DNA of 64,000 bases, taken from NCBI GenBank assembly GCA_964493995.1, contig CAZBQD010000003.1, positions 21,675-85,674 on the forward strand, in the 5' to 3' direction. Numbering within the stretch: position 1 is the first letter of the stretch; each line of letters starts with the position of its first letter. The position numbers and the translations under genes are program-made. This stretch comes from GCA-002282575 sp964493995 (GTDB lineage Bacteria > Pseudomonadota > Gammaproteobacteria > Thiomicrospirales > Thiomicrospiraceae). Of this stretch, positions 6,718 to 15,654 are shown piece by piece. Below the pieces are notes generated by a model that saw only the letters and a program-made list of their open reading frames with translations, was not told the origin of the DNA and ran no database searches.

Positions 6718-9216
6718 ATGGCCGATATGACAGTAGTCCAATTTGCACAGAGCTTAAATCGCTCTGTTGAACAGTTAGTCGATCAGTTTATGGCGGCAGG
6801 CGTCGGTAAGAAGCGCTTGAACGATGTGGTCACGGAAGAAGAAAAGAAAGCCTTGCTCACTTATTTGCAACGCAAGCATGGTCATGCTGAAGAAGCATCA
6901 CCAACCAAGGTGACTCTGACGCGTAAAACGGTGCAAACCGTCAATGTGGCGACCAATGCCAGCGGTAGTCGTGGTGCGGCTCGCACGGTGAATGTGGAAG
7001 TGAAAAAGAAACGCACTTACGTTAAAAAGGAAGCGGAAGCACCCGTAGCCGCTATTCCCGAAGTGACTGAAGCACCAACGCCAGCTCCTGTGGCGGTTAA
7101 AGCTGAACCAAAACCGGAAACGGTCGCAGTTGCCGCAGCTAAGCCTGAGCCAGTTGCTGTAACTGCGAAAGCGGATACAGCCGATAAAAAACCGGTTAAA
7201 GTCGCTGCTGAACCCAAGGTTGAAGTCATTGGTAGCAAGCAAGTGATTGTTGAAACTGCTCCTAAAAATGACGCGGTTGAACCAGGCGATAAGAAAAAAC
7301 TGGTCAAACACGGCGGAGCGCTGAAGCAAGCGAACAAATCTTCACCTAAAGCCAACCAAAACGAAGACCGCTTTAGTCGTGGTGCGAAAAAAGCACCGCA
7401 CAAAGGCGGCAAAAAAGTCATGGACGACAATCAGCATGGTTTCAAAAAACCCGCTGCACCGATTGTGCGTGAAGTGGCTATTGGTGAAACCATTACCGTT
7501 GCTGAATTAGCCGATAAAATGTCGGTAAAAGCTTCTGAAGTGATTAAGTTCATGATGGTGAGCTTAGGTAGCATGGTGACCATTAACCAAACCATCGATC
7601 AAGAAACTGCGGTTTTGGTGGTCGAGGAAATGGGACACACGCCGAAAATTATCAATGAAAACGCCATTGAAGAAGCCTTGTTGGCGAGCGCTGGCGAAGG
7701 TGATTTGGTAACCCGTTCACCCGTTGTGACCATTATGGGTCACGTTGACCATGGTAAAACCTCATTACTCGATGCCATTCGTCGTGCCAAAGTGGCACAT
7801 GGCGAAGCCGGTGGTATTACACAGCATATTGGTGCTTATCACGTCGAAACTGGTCATGGTGGCATCACCTTTATCGATACGCCAGGTCACCAAGCCTTTA
7901 CCGCCATGCGTGCGCGTGGTGCTAAGGTAACGGATATTGTCGTATTGGTGGTGGCGGCTGATGATGGTGTCATGCCACAAACAGTCGAAGCCATTCAGCA
8001 TGCGAAAGCTGCCGGTGTGGCGATCGTGGTGGCGGTGAATAAAATCGATAAGCCAGAAGCCAATCCAGATCGCGTTATGCAAGAGTTGTCTGGCTATGAC
8101 GTGGTGGCTGAAGAGTGGGGTGGTGACGTTCAATTCGTTAAGGTTTCAGCCAAACAAGGCTTGAATTTGGATGGATTGCTCGATGCGATTTTGATTCAGT
8201 CGGAAGTATTAGAGCTGCAAGCGGTACGAGATGCACCGGCTCATGGTTCGGTACTCGAATCCCGTCTGGACAAGGGGCGTGGTCCGGTTGCGACGGTATT
8301 GGTACAGCAGGGTACCTTACGTAAAGGCGATATCGTTGTCTGTGGTATGGAATACGGTCGTGTTCGTGCCTTGGTCAACGAAAATGGTCGTATCATGGAT
8401 GATGCGGGTCCCGGTATTCCGGCAGAAGTGCTAGGCCTGTCGGGCGTTCCTAATGCGGGGGACGAGTTGTCAGTGGTGCCGGATGAGCGTAAAGCGCGTG
8501 AAGTGGCGATGTTCCGTCAGAATCGTGCTAAAAATCTGAAAGAAGCGGCACAGCAAAAAGCGAAACTGGAAGACATGTTCAAAGGCATGACCGAAGGTGA
8601 CGTGAAAGTCGTCAACTTGGTCATTAAAGCCGATGTACAAGGTTCCGTGGAAGCGCTGATTGGTTCGTTAGAAAAACTCTCAACCGATGAAGTAAAAGTG
8701 AAAGTGATCTTCTCTGGCGTGGGTGGTATTACGGAATCAGACGTTGACTTGGCCATTTCTGCCAATGCCATTATGTTCGGCTTTAACGTGCGTGCTGATG
8801 CCAGCGCCAAGCGTCGTATTGAACAAGAAGGCGTTGACTTGCATTACCACAGCATCATCTACGAAGTGGTTGATGAAGTGAAAAGCGCCATGTTGGGTAA
8901 ACTTGAGCCTGAGTTCAAAGAAGAAATCATCGGTATTGCAGAAGTACGTGATGTCTTCCGTTCGCCGAAATTTGGTGCCATTGCCGGTTGTATGGTCATC
9001 GATGGTTTGATTAAACGTAATAACCCGATTCGTGTATTGCGCGACAACGTGGTGATTTATGAAGGTGAATTGGAGTCCTTACGTCGCTTCAAAGACGATG
9101 CCGCCGAAGTGCGTCAAGGGTTTGAATGTGGTGTCGGTGTGAAAAACTACAACGACGTTCGTCCCGGCGATCAAATCGAAGTTTATGAGCGCGTACAGGT
9201 TAAACGTACTTTGTAA
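6718..9216 (+). CDS. infB: Translation initiation factor IF-2
   Basis: An 832-residue GTPase that places initiator tRNA on the 30S subunit and promotes subunit joining. An IF2_N domain is at the start (VVQFAQSLNRSVEQLVDQF), followed by a long Ala/Pro/Lys/Glu-rich linker (about 60-245), a second IF2_N domain, and the G domain from about residue 335 with GHVDHGKTS, DTPGHQAF and NKID motifs. The C-terminal beta-barrel and initiator-tRNA-binding domains are complete. A strong AAGGAGG site precedes ATG. Internal starts giving shorter IF2 forms are known in E. coli but are not clearly marked here. Confidence 0.97.
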   Translation: MADMTVVQFAQSLNRSVEQLVDQFMAAGVGKKRLNDVVTEEEKKALLTYLQRKHGHAEEASPTKVTLTRKTVQTVNVATNASGSRGAARTVNVEVKKKRTYVKKEAEAPVAAIPEVTEAPTPAPVAVKAEPKPETVAVAAAKPEPVAVTAKADTADKKPVKVAAEPKVEVIGSKQVIVETAPKNDAVEPGDKKKLVKHGGALKQANKSSPKANQNEDRFSRGAKKAPHKGGKKVMDDNQHGFKKPAAPIVREVAIGETITVAELADKMSVKASEVIKFMMVSLGSMVTINQTIDQETAVLVVEEMGHTPKIINENAIEEALLASAGEGDLVTRSPVVTIMGHVDHGKTSLLDAIRRAKVAHGEAGGITQHIGAYHVETGHGGITFIDTPGHQAFTAMRARGAKVTDIVVLVVAADDGVMPQTVEAIQHAKAAGVAIVVAVNKIDKPEANPDRVMQELSGYDVVAEEWGGDVQFVKVSAKQGLNLDGLLDAILIQSEVLELQAVRDAPAHGSVLESRLDKGRGPVATVLVQQGTLRKGDIVVCGMEYGRVRALVNENGRIMDDAGPGIPAEVLGLSGVPNAGDELSVVPDERKAREVAMFRQNRAKNLKEAAQQKAKLEDMFKGMTEGDVKVVNLVIKADVQGSVEALIGSLEKLSTDEVKVKVIFSGVGGITESDVDLAISANAIMFGFNVRADASAKRRIEQEGVDLHYHSIIYEVVDEVKSAMLGKLEPEFKEEIIGIAEVRDVFRSPKFGAIAGCMVIDGLIKRNNPIRVLRDNVVIYEGELESLRRFKDDAAEVRQGFECGVGVKNYNDVRPGDQIEVYERVQVKRTL

Positions 9217-9239
9217 ACGTTCGACAACTTAAACAAGGG

Positions 9240-9281
9240 GTGCTGTTGGGTGTTCATATAAACTCTCATCAGCACTTTTTT
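9240..9281 (+). terminator. Possible terminator or stem-loop between infB and rbfA
   Basis: GTGCTG (9240-9245) and CAGCAC (9270-9275) can pair across a 24-base loop and are followed by six T residues. The stem is short and the loop long, so termination would be weak; partial read-through into rbfA is expected. Confidence 0.4.
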
Positions 9282-9344
9282 GTTTGTGGCATATCGTAAA
9301 AGAAGGGTGTTCAAGACACTTCTTGCAAAAAGGAAATAGCTCAG

Positions 9345-9740
9345 ATGGCTAAAGAATTTTCTCGTGCTCGACGCATCGAGCAACAAATTTTACGTGAACT
9401 CGCGCAACTATTGAGATTTGAAGCGAAAGATCAGCGCTTAACCTGGGTAACTCCCGTCGATGTGCGTCTTTCGCCAGATTTGTCGGTTGCCAGCGTCTAT
9501 GTGGGCGTTTTAGGTAAGAGCGAAAGCGAAGCAGCGGATATTATGAAGGTGCTTAATCAAGCGGCGGGTTTTTTTCGCAGTGAATTGGGCAAACGTATGA
9601 TGTTACGCCTAACGCCACAATTGCGTTTTTACTTTGATTCGGTTGAAGCAGAAGCGCAAAAAGTCGATGCTTTATTAAAGCGTGCTGCCGACATTTCAAA
9701 AGATGTCAGCGATGATGACGCGCCGACAACGCAAGGCTAG
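9345..9740 (+). CDS. rbfA: 30S ribosome-binding factor RbfA
   Basis: A 131-residue cold-shock-associated factor for late 16S rRNA 5'-end maturation. It shows the family opening FSRARRIEQQILRELAQLL, the V..V.LSPDLSVASVYV strand, and the KRMMLRLTPQLRFYFDSV block. An AAAAAGGAAA site lies upstream of ATG. It sits in the usual place between infB and truB, with truB starting 2 bases after its stop. Confidence 0.95.
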   Translation: MAKEFSRARRIEQQILRELAQLLRFEAKDQRLTWVTPVDVRLSPDLSVASVYVGVLGKSESEAADIMKVLNQAAGFFRSELGKRMMLRLTPQLRFYFDSVEAEAQKVDALLKRAADISKDVSDDDAPTTQG

Positions 9741-9742
9741 TC

Positions 9743-10654
9743 ATGGCACAAGTTGACGGCATCTTATTACTAGATAAACCCAGCGGCATCAGTTCGAATG
9801 GCGCTTTGCAAAAAGTACGCTATATGCTGAACGCCAGTAAAGCAGGCCATAGTGGCACGTTAGACCCCATGGCAACCGGGCTTTTGCCTATTGGTTTGGG
9901 GCAAGGAACGAAAGCGCTCCCTTATTTGTTAGATGCCCATAAGCGTTATGTCGCGACGCTGAAATTAGGCGAGACGACGGCAACCGGTGATGCGGAAGGC
10001 GAGGTTGTTGAGCGTAAATCAGTGCCACACTTATCGGTATCCTTGTTAGAGTCGGTTATTTCTCGATTTCGTGGTGCTTTTTCACAAACACCGCCCATGT
10101 ATTCTGCCTTAAAACAACAGGGTCGCCCTTTGTACGAGTTAGCTCGTGAGGGTATTGTGGTTGAGCGAGCCGCTAGGGATATTCACTTTTACGCCATCGA
10201 ATTGTTAAGCTGGACAGAGGAAAGGATTCAGCTTCAGGTTTGGTGCTCTAAAGGGACTTACATTCGGGTGTTGGCAGAGGATATCGGAGAAACTTTGGGT
10301 TGTGGTGCGCATTTAACGGCATTGCGTCGTATTGGTGTGGCGGGTTTTGATCCGATTAGTGAAGGCGATGACAGTCGTTTTGCATGGTGTGATTGGCAAT
10401 CGGTGCTGAATCAAGCGCTGACGCCTTTTTTAATGCCTGTCGATAGCGCTTTAAGGCATTTTGAAGCCATCACTGTTTCGGATGAGGTACTACAACGCTT
10501 GTCGCAAGGACAAAAAATATCCGCTAACGATCTGTCGGCAACGGTTGAAAGTCAGTTGCCTTTACGTTGTTACAGCGAATCTGGCGAGTTTTTTGCTTTA
10601 GTGAAAGCCACGCCTTATCAAGGGATTATGTTAGAGCGTTGGATGCGCTCCTGA
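9743..10654 (+). CDS. truB: tRNA pseudouridine(55) synthase TruB
   Basis: A 303-residue enzyme that converts U55 in the T-loop of tRNAs to pseudouridine. Visible motifs are LLLDKPSGISSN, the catalytic Asp41 in GHSGTLDPMATGLLP, and the KRYVATLKLGETTATGDAEG and CSKGTYIRVLAEDIG blocks. The C-terminal part corresponds to the usual RNA-binding extension. The start is 2 bases after the rbfA stop, consistent with translational coupling. Confidence 0.96.
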   Translation: MAQVDGILLLDKPSGISSNGALQKVRYMLNASKAGHSGTLDPMATGLLPIGLGQGTKALPYLLDAHKRYVATLKLGETTATGDAEGEVVERKSVPHLSVSLLESVISRFRGAFSQTPPMYSALKQQGRPLYELAREGIVVERAARDIHFYAIELLSWTEERIQLQVWCSKGTYIRVLAEDIGETLGCGAHLTALRRIGVAGFDPISEGDDSRFAWCDWQSVLNQALTPFLMPVDSALRHFEAITVSDEVLQRLSQGQKISANDLSATVESQLPLRCYSESGEFFALVKATPYQGIMLERWMRS

Positions 10655-10675
10655 TGTTTTGCTAGCTGGTAAAGT

Positions 10676-10704
10676 CGCCATGATTGTATTTGTCATGGTC
10701 TTTT
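10676..10704 (+). terminator. Probable terminator after truB
   Basis: CCATGA (10678-10683) pairs with TCATGG (10693-10698) around a 9-base loop, followed by TCTTTT. Six-base stem with modest T run, so only moderately convincing. Confidence 0.5.
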
Positions 10705-10744
10705 GCTATCGTTTAATCATTGCCATTTAAAGAGTTATCAAAAT

Positions 10745-11233
10745 ATGAATATGACCACTGAAGAAATGATCGACTACTTTCGTAAAAATCTCATTTGCGA
10801 AACCCTAACGCGCCAAGAAGTGGCAACGCTACGCGAGTATCTACAAGAAATCAGCTTCAAAAAAGAACAGATCATTGCTGAAATTGGTGAAGTGGGCGAC
10901 GCGCTTTATTTCGTTGTTAATGGTAAGTCGGGTTTGTACCGCGAAGAAGAGGGCGAAGAAATTAAAGTTGCCAGCTTAAAAGAAGGCACTTTGGTGGGTG
11001 AAATGTCTTTCTTTGATCGCAAACCGCGCAATGTGCGTATGAAAGCCGACTCTAAAAATGTGCAAATGCTGGTGTTAACCCGCCCTATGTATCAACGTCT
11101 TAAAATCGAACATCCGATTATTGCCGTGAATTTATTAGAAAATGCGATTGTGAGCTTGGATTACATCATTCGACACATGGGGGATGATATTGCCAACTTG
11201 AATCATTATTTCTATGGTACGGGTCGCCACTAA
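10745..11233 (+). CDS. Single-domain cyclic-nucleotide-binding (CRP/FNR sensor-fold) protein
   Basis: A 162-residue protein made essentially of one cNMP-binding beta-roll (about residues 20-130) with flanking helices. The phosphate-binding-cassette region reads GEMSFFDRKPRNVRMKA, which keeps the Gly-Glu and the Arg but departs from the usual R-S/T-A tail, so ligand identity is uncertain. There is no helix-turn-helix, so it is not a CRP-like DNA-binding regulator. ATG 10745 is preferred to the in-frame TTG at 10703. It is inserted between truB and rpsO, usually adjacent, and has its own probable transcription unit. Function is unknown; it may act by protein-protein contact. Confidence 0.75.
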   Translation: MNMTTEEMIDYFRKNLICETLTRQEVATLREYLQEISFKKEQIIAEIGEVGDALYFVVNGKSGLYREEEGEEIKVASLKEGTLVGEMSFFDRKPRNVRMKADSKNVQMLVLTRPMYQRLKIEHPIIAVNLLENAIVSLDYIIRHMGDDIANLNHYFYGTGRH

Positions 11234-11508
11234 TCCGACTGCGCTGTCATCTGGCTTTGTTGCTGCAGTGCTCGAACTGTGTCATCTAGTGATCTACACT
11301 TCTAGTTCAGCGCGCTTTGCGCCTCGCCATTTTGCCAACTCGTGACGGATTAGCTTTATGTGAGGACGCTGTCATTTGGTTTTGTTTCCATCATGTTAAC
11401 TCAGGCGTGGATTTTATTGGCTTGCTTGTCGAATTAAGTTATAATAACGTATTCCCTGCTATCGGTTGTGGGGATGCTTTTTGTATTAACCGATCCTAGG
11501 AGTTTGAC
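11234..11508 (+). other. 275-base intergenic region before rpsO with an imperfect direct repeat
   Basis: There is no supported gene. Two copies of a 19-base sequence (11243-11261 and 11368-11386) match at 17 of 19 positions. The left copy is followed by a small GCGC-TTT-GCGC hairpin. The right part carries the rpsO promoter. The region looks like an eroded duplication or intergenic element. Confidence 0.5.
11417..11445 (+). promoter_or_regulatory. Predicted sigma-70 promoter of rpsO
   Basis: TTGGCT (11417-11422) and a perfect TATAAT (11440-11445) are separated by 17 bases. Transcription would start near 11452, leaving about 57 bases of leader before rpsO, room for the S15 autoregulatory structure known in other bacteria, though no pseudoknot was verified. 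Confidence 0.65.
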
Positions 11509-11778
11509 ATGTCTTTATCTAAAGAACAAACTGCAGCGATTATTGCTGAACACGGCACCGTTGCAAATGACACGGGTTCACCTGAAGTTCAAGTTGCCTT
11601 GATGACAACGCGTATCGTTCAGTTGACCGATCACTTCAAAACGCATAAAAAAGATCACCATTCACGTCGTGGTCTGTTGCGTTTAGTTAGCCAACGTCGT
11701 AAGCTATTAGACTATCTGAATCGTAAAGATCATGAACGTTATAAAGCTTTAATTGCTCGTTTAGGCCTGCGTAAGTAA
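11509..11778 (+). CDS. rpsO: 30S ribosomal protein S15
   Basis: An 89-residue primary 16S rRNA-binding protein of the small-subunit platform, exactly the usual length. Diagnostic segments are GSPEVQVALMTTRI, LTDHFKTHKKDHHSRRGLLRLVSQRRKLLDYL and the C-terminal YKALIARLGLRK. TAGGAG precedes ATG. It is followed by a terminator and then pnp, the conserved rpsO-pnp arrangement. Confidence 0.98.
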   Translation: MSLSKEQTAAIIAEHGTVANDTGSPEVQVALMTTRIVQLTDHFKTHKKDHHSRRGLLRLVSQRRKLLDYLNRKDHERYKALIARLGLRK

Positions 11779-11791
11779 TCGTTACGCCAAG

Positions 11792-11824
11792 AAAAAGCCT
11801 GTCAGCAATGATGGGCTTTTTTTT
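11792..11824 (+). terminator. Intrinsic terminator between rpsO and pnp
   Basis: AAAAGCC (11793-11799) pairs with GGCTTTT (11814-11820), with a longer loop and an eight-T run. Partial read-through to pnp is typical for this operon. Confidence 0.8.
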
Positions 11825-11863
11825 CACCCCGAATTTTTCGACTATTGCAAAAGGCAGTTATCC

Positions 11864-13978
11864 GTGTTCAATAAAAAAACCATTTCTTTCCCTTATGGTC
11901 AACACACAGTCACGCTAGAAACCGGTGAAATCGCTCGTCAAGCAGACGGCGCTGTGTTGGTTAAAATGGGTGACACTCAGTTATTAGTGACTGTCGTGGC
12001 GGCCAAAAAAGCCAAACCCGGTCAAGATTTCTTCCCTTTGAGTGTCCATTATCAAGAAAAAGCCTTTGCAGCTGGTAAAATTCCGGGGGGCTATGGTAAA
12101 CGTGAAGGCAAGCCTTCTGATGCAGAAACCCTCATTTCGCGTTTGATTGACCGTCCGTTGCGTCCTTTATTTCCCGAAAGTTTTTTTAATGAAGTGCAGA
12201 TTATTGCTACTTTATTGTCATTAGATCCTGAAATTCAAGCCGATATTCCCGCCATGTTAGGTGCGTCAGCCGCTTTAGCTTTGTCGGGTGTGCCGTTTAA
12301 TGGTCCGATTGGTGGTGCTCGTGTGGCTTACATCGATGGTCAATATGTGCTGAACCCACTACGTGCACAAATGGCGGATAGCAAATTAGACTTGGTGGTC
12401 GCGGGTACGTCACAAGCGGTATTAATGGTTGAATCGGAAGCGCAAGAACTCAGCGAAGAGACTATGTTGGGTGCGGTGGTGTTTGGTCATCATCAAATGC
12501 AAGCGGCCATTAACGCCATTAATGAATTTGCCGCCGATGCCGGTAAAGCGCCATGGGATTGGACGCCTGCTGAAGAAAATACCGCTTTGAAACAGGCATT
12601 GAGTAGTTTGGTTGAAGCTCGTTTGGGCGAAGCTTACCGCATTACCGAAAAGCAAACGCGTTATACCATGGTTGGCGCTTTGCGTGATGAGGCTTTAGCG
12701 GCTTTAGCAGAAGGTGATGAGCCTCAGTTTGACGCCCATGATATTGAAGTGGCTTTTGGCAAAATGGAAGAAAAAATCGTTCGCGGTCGTATTTTAGCCG
12801 GTGAGCCACGCATCGATGGTCGTGATACGAAAACCATTCGCCCGATTAATGTGCAAGTGGGTGTTTTACCTCGCGTGCATGGCTCTGCGTTGTTTACGCG
12901 TGGTGAAACTCAGGCTTTGGTGGTCACCACTTTGGGTACTGAAACCGATGCGAAAATCACCGACGATTTAGCAACGGGTGCTTATCGTGATCGTTTTGCA
13001 CTGCATTACAATTTCCCGCCTTATTCTGTCGGTGAAACAGGACGTCTAGGTACACCGGGTCGTCGTGAAATTGGTCATGGTAACTTGGCGCGTCGTGGTG
13101 TCTTTCCCGTTGTGCCTTCGCAAGAAGTCTGGCCTTATACCATTCGTGTGGTGTCTGAAATTACCGAGTCAAATGGTTCAAGCTCGATGGCGACCGTTTG
13201 TGGCTCTTCTTTGGCGATGATGGATGCGGGCGTACCCTTGAAATCACCGGTTGCCGGTATTGCCATGGGGCTGATTCAGGAAGGGGATCGTTTTGCCGTG
13301 CTGTCTGACATTTTGGGTGATGAAGATCACCTAGGTGATATGGACTTCAAAGTGGTGGGTACGGCCGAAGGCGTGACCGCCTTGCAAATGGACATTAAAA
13401 CCTTGGGTATTACGCCAGAGATTATGGATGTGGCGTTGAAACAAGCGCGCGATGGTCGTTTGCATATTATGGGCATTATGAATGCGGTCATTGAACGTCC
13501 GCGTGCTGAAGTTTCTGAATGGGCGCCACGCTTTACCGTGTTCAAAATTAACCCCGATAAAATCCGTGATGTCATTGGTAAAGGTGGTGCGGTGATTCGC
13601 AGCATTACCGAACAAACGGGTACAACGGTTGAGTTGAGCGACGATGGTACGGTTAAAATCGCTTCCGTCACGAAAGCTGCCGCCGCCGCTGCTCGCAAAA
13701 TGATTGATGACATTACCGCTGAGATCGAAGTGGGTAAAACCTACCGTGGTAAGGTCGTTAAATTGGCTGAGTTTGGTGCTTTCGTTAATGTATTGCCAGG
13801 TAAAGATGGACTGGTGCACATTTCACAAATCGCGCATGAGCGTGTTGAGGATGTCAGCAAGTACCTCTCTGAAGGACAAGAAGTCAATGTTTACGTCATG
13901 GAACTCGATAAACAGGGTAAAGTGCGTTTAACCATGAAAGACGTGGATCAGACCGCGATTCCCGCTAAGGCCGAATAA
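11864..13978 (+). CDS. pnp: Polyribonucleotide nucleotidyltransferase (PNPase)
   Basis: A 704-residue 3'-to-5' phosphorolytic exoribonuclease of mRNA decay and a degradosome partner. Two RNase PH-type domains are visible (N-terminal with FFPLSVHYQEKAFAAGKIPGGY and RPLRPLFP; C-terminal with RREIGHGNLARR and ITESNGSSSMATVCG), then a KH domain (DVIGKGGAVIRSI) and an S1 domain (GKVVKLAEFGAFVNVLPGKDGLVHISQIA). It starts at GTG 11864. Full length and complete. Post-transcriptional autoregulation through the leader is known in E. coli, not shown here. Confidence 0.97.
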   Translation: MFNKKTISFPYGQHTVTLETGEIARQADGAVLVKMGDTQLLVTVVAAKKAKPGQDFFPLSVHYQEKAFAAGKIPGGYGKREGKPSDAETLISRLIDRPLRPLFPESFFNEVQIIATLLSLDPEIQADIPAMLGASAALALSGVPFNGPIGGARVAYIDGQYVLNPLRAQMADSKLDLVVAGTSQAVLMVESEAQELSEETMLGAVVFGHHQMQAAINAINEFAADAGKAPWDWTPAEENTALKQALSSLVEARLGEAYRITEKQTRYTMVGALRDEALAALAEGDEPQFDAHDIEVAFGKMEEKIVRGRILAGEPRIDGRDTKTIRPINVQVGVLPRVHGSALFTRGETQALVVTTLGTETDAKITDDLATGAYRDRFALHYNFPPYSVGETGRLGTPGRREIGHGNLARRGVFPVVPSQEVWPYTIRVVSEITESNGSSSMATVCGSSLAMMDAGVPLKSPVAGIAMGLIQEGDRFAVLSDILGDEDHLGDMDFKVVGTAEGVTALQMDIKTLGITPEIMDVALKQARDGRLHIMGIMNAVIERPRAEVSEWAPRFTVFKINPDKIRDVIGKGGAVIRSITEQTGTTVELSDDGTVKIASVTKAAAAAARKMIDDITAEIEVGKTYRGKVVKLAEFGAFVNVLPGKDGLVHISQIAHERVEDVSKYLSEGQEVNVYVMELDKQGKVRLTMKDVDQTAIPAKAE

Positions 13979-13994
13979 GGCGTTAACCGGAATG

Positions 13995-14018
13995 AAGCAC
14001 CGCTACGGCGGTGCTTTT
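13995..14018 (+). terminator. Intrinsic terminator after pnp
   Basis: AAGCACCGC pairs perfectly with GCGGTGCTT around a TACG tetraloop, followed by a short T run. It closes the pnp transcript before the leu region. Confidence 0.8.
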
Positions 14019-14044
14019 GCATTTAGATTTTATTGCGCTACAGA

Positions 14045-14072
14045 TTGGATATTGATTTAATCTTGCTAGAAT
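14045..14072 (+). promoter_or_regulatory. Possible leuC promoter
   Basis: TTGGAT (14045-14050) and TAGAAT (14067-14072) are separated by 16 bases. The -35 match is weak. It would give a leader of about 140 bases before leuC, AT-rich and containing a short Leu-rich reading frame at 14165-14191. Confidence 0.35.
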
Positions 14073-14217
14073 CGTTAGGATTTTAGTTTTTTATGGTAAT
14101 TAAAGATGTTTTTATGCCATAAAATGCAAGAATCTTGTTTCAATGATTTTGTACAATAAGATCTATGGAATTAAGTAATCGCCTTCTTTGAAGAAGTGCT
14201 GAATGAGGAAGTGAAAA

Positions 14218-15636
14218 ATGGCTGGAAAAACACTCTACGACAAACTTTGGGATCAACATGTGGTTCGCATGGATGCCGATGGTACGGCGCTCATTTATAT
14301 TGATCGTCAATTAGTGCATGAAGTGACCAGTCCACAAGCCTTTGAAGGCTTGCGTATTGCGCATCGTAAGCCTTGGCGCGTTTCGGCCAATGCCGCTGTG
14401 CCTGATCATAATGTGCCAACCACCGATCGTGCCGGTGGTGTTGATGCCATCGTCGATCCCATTTCGCGTATCCAAGTACAAACGCTCGACAAAAACGCCA
14501 GCGAGTTCGGTATTACCGAATTCAAAATGGGCGATATTCGTCAGGGTATCGTGCATGTGGTGGGACCTGAACAAGGGCTGACCTTGCCGGGCATGACCGT
14601 GGTTTGTGGTGATTCGCACACTTCGACGCATGGCGCTGTGGGTGCTTTGGCTTTCGGTATCGGTACTTCCGAAGTCGAGCATGTGTTGGCAACGCAATGT
14701 TTGTTGCAGAAAAAAATGAAAAACATGCGCATTCGCGTGGAAGGAAAATTGCAACCGGGTGTGACGGCGAAGGATGTGGTGCTGGCGATTATCGGTAAGA
14801 TTGGTACGGCGGGCGGCACAGGTTATGCCATCGAGTTCGCCGGTCAGGTTATTCGTGACTTGTCGGTTGAAGGGCGTATGACCATTTGTAATATGTCCAT
14901 TGAAGCCGGTGCGCGTGCGGGTATGGTTGCACCGGATGAGAAGACCATTGCTTATGTGCAAGGTCGTCCGTTTGCGCCTAAGGGTGAGGTGATGGCTCAG
15001 GCGATTGAAGCTTGGAAACACCTGTACTCGGATGATGATGCGGTGTTCGATGCGGAAGTGGTATTGCAGGGTGAAGACATTGCACCACAGGTTTCTTGGG
15101 GAACTTCGCCTGAAATGGTTATTCCGGTCAATGGCGCTGTGCCCGATCCGGAAGCAGAGACGGATGCCGTTAAAGCCGGTAGTATTCGTCGTGCGCTCGA
15201 TTACATGGGTTTGAAGCCCGGTATGAAGGCAACCGATATTCCTGTCAATGTGGTGTTTATTGGCTCATGCACCAATTCGCGCATCGAAGACTTGCGTCAG
15301 GCAGCGGCGGTACTTAAAGGTAAAAAAATTGCCGACTCAGTGGAAATGGCTTTGGTGGTTCCCGGTTCGGGTTTGGTCAAACAACAGGCTGAAAAAGAAG
15401 GCTTGGATAAGATTTTCACCGCTGCCGGTTTTGAATGGCGCGAACCAGGCTGTTCAATGTGCTTGGCGATGAATGCGGATCGTGTGCCAGCTGGTAAACA
15501 CTGTGCTTCGACATCGAATCGTAACTTTGAGGGTCGCCAAGGGGCGGGTGGACGCACTCACTTGGTCAGTCCTGCTATGGCGGCAGCGGCAGCGGTGGCG
15601 GGTCATTTTGTCGATGTGCGTAGTGTGATGGCGTAA
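14218..15636 (+). CDS. leuC: 3-isopropylmalate dehydratase large subunit
   Basis: A 472-residue aconitase-family subunit which with LeuD isomerises 2- to 3-isopropylmalate in leucine synthesis. The [4Fe-4S] ligands are recognisable in FIGSCTNSR and GCSMC, and the N-terminal CGDSHTSTHGA block is intact. GAGGAAG lies before ATG. leuD follows 18 bases later; leuB, often next in the operon, is not in this window. Confidence 0.97.
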   Translation: MAGKTLYDKLWDQHVVRMDADGTALIYIDRQLVHEVTSPQAFEGLRIAHRKPWRVSANAAVPDHNVPTTDRAGGVDAIVDPISRIQVQTLDKNASEFGITEFKMGDIRQGIVHVVGPEQGLTLPGMTVVCGDSHTSTHGAVGALAFGIGTSEVEHVLATQCLLQKKMKNMRIRVEGKLQPGVTAKDVVLAIIGKIGTAGGTGYAIEFAGQVIRDLSVEGRMTICNMSIEAGARAGMVAPDEKTIAYVQGRPFAPKGEVMAQAIEAWKHLYSDDDAVFDAEVVLQGEDIAPQVSWGTSPEMVIPVNGAVPDPEAETDAVKAGSIRRALDYMGLKPGMKATDIPVNVVFIGSCTNSRIEDLRQAAAVLKGKKIADSVEMALVVPGSGLVKQQAEKEGLDKIFTAAGFEWREPGCSMCLAMNADRVPAGKHCASTSNRNFEGRQGAGGRTHLVSPAMAAAAAVAGHFVDVRSVMA

Positions 15637-15654
15637 CGAAGAAGGAGTTTATTC

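Noticed and set aside
6898..7430. Two long minus-strand frames inside infB
   Set aside because: They are antisense shadows of the repetitive Ala/Lys/Glu linker of IF-2 with no ribosome site or family resemblance.
11317..11499. 60-codon plus-strand frame upstream of rpsO
   Set aside because: It overlaps the rpsO promoter and the direct repeat, has no ribosome site and reads like non-coding DNA.
14311..15021. 236-codon minus-strand frame inside leuC
   Set aside because: Length reflects codon bias of leuC; the His/Thr/Arg-rich translation has no protein features.
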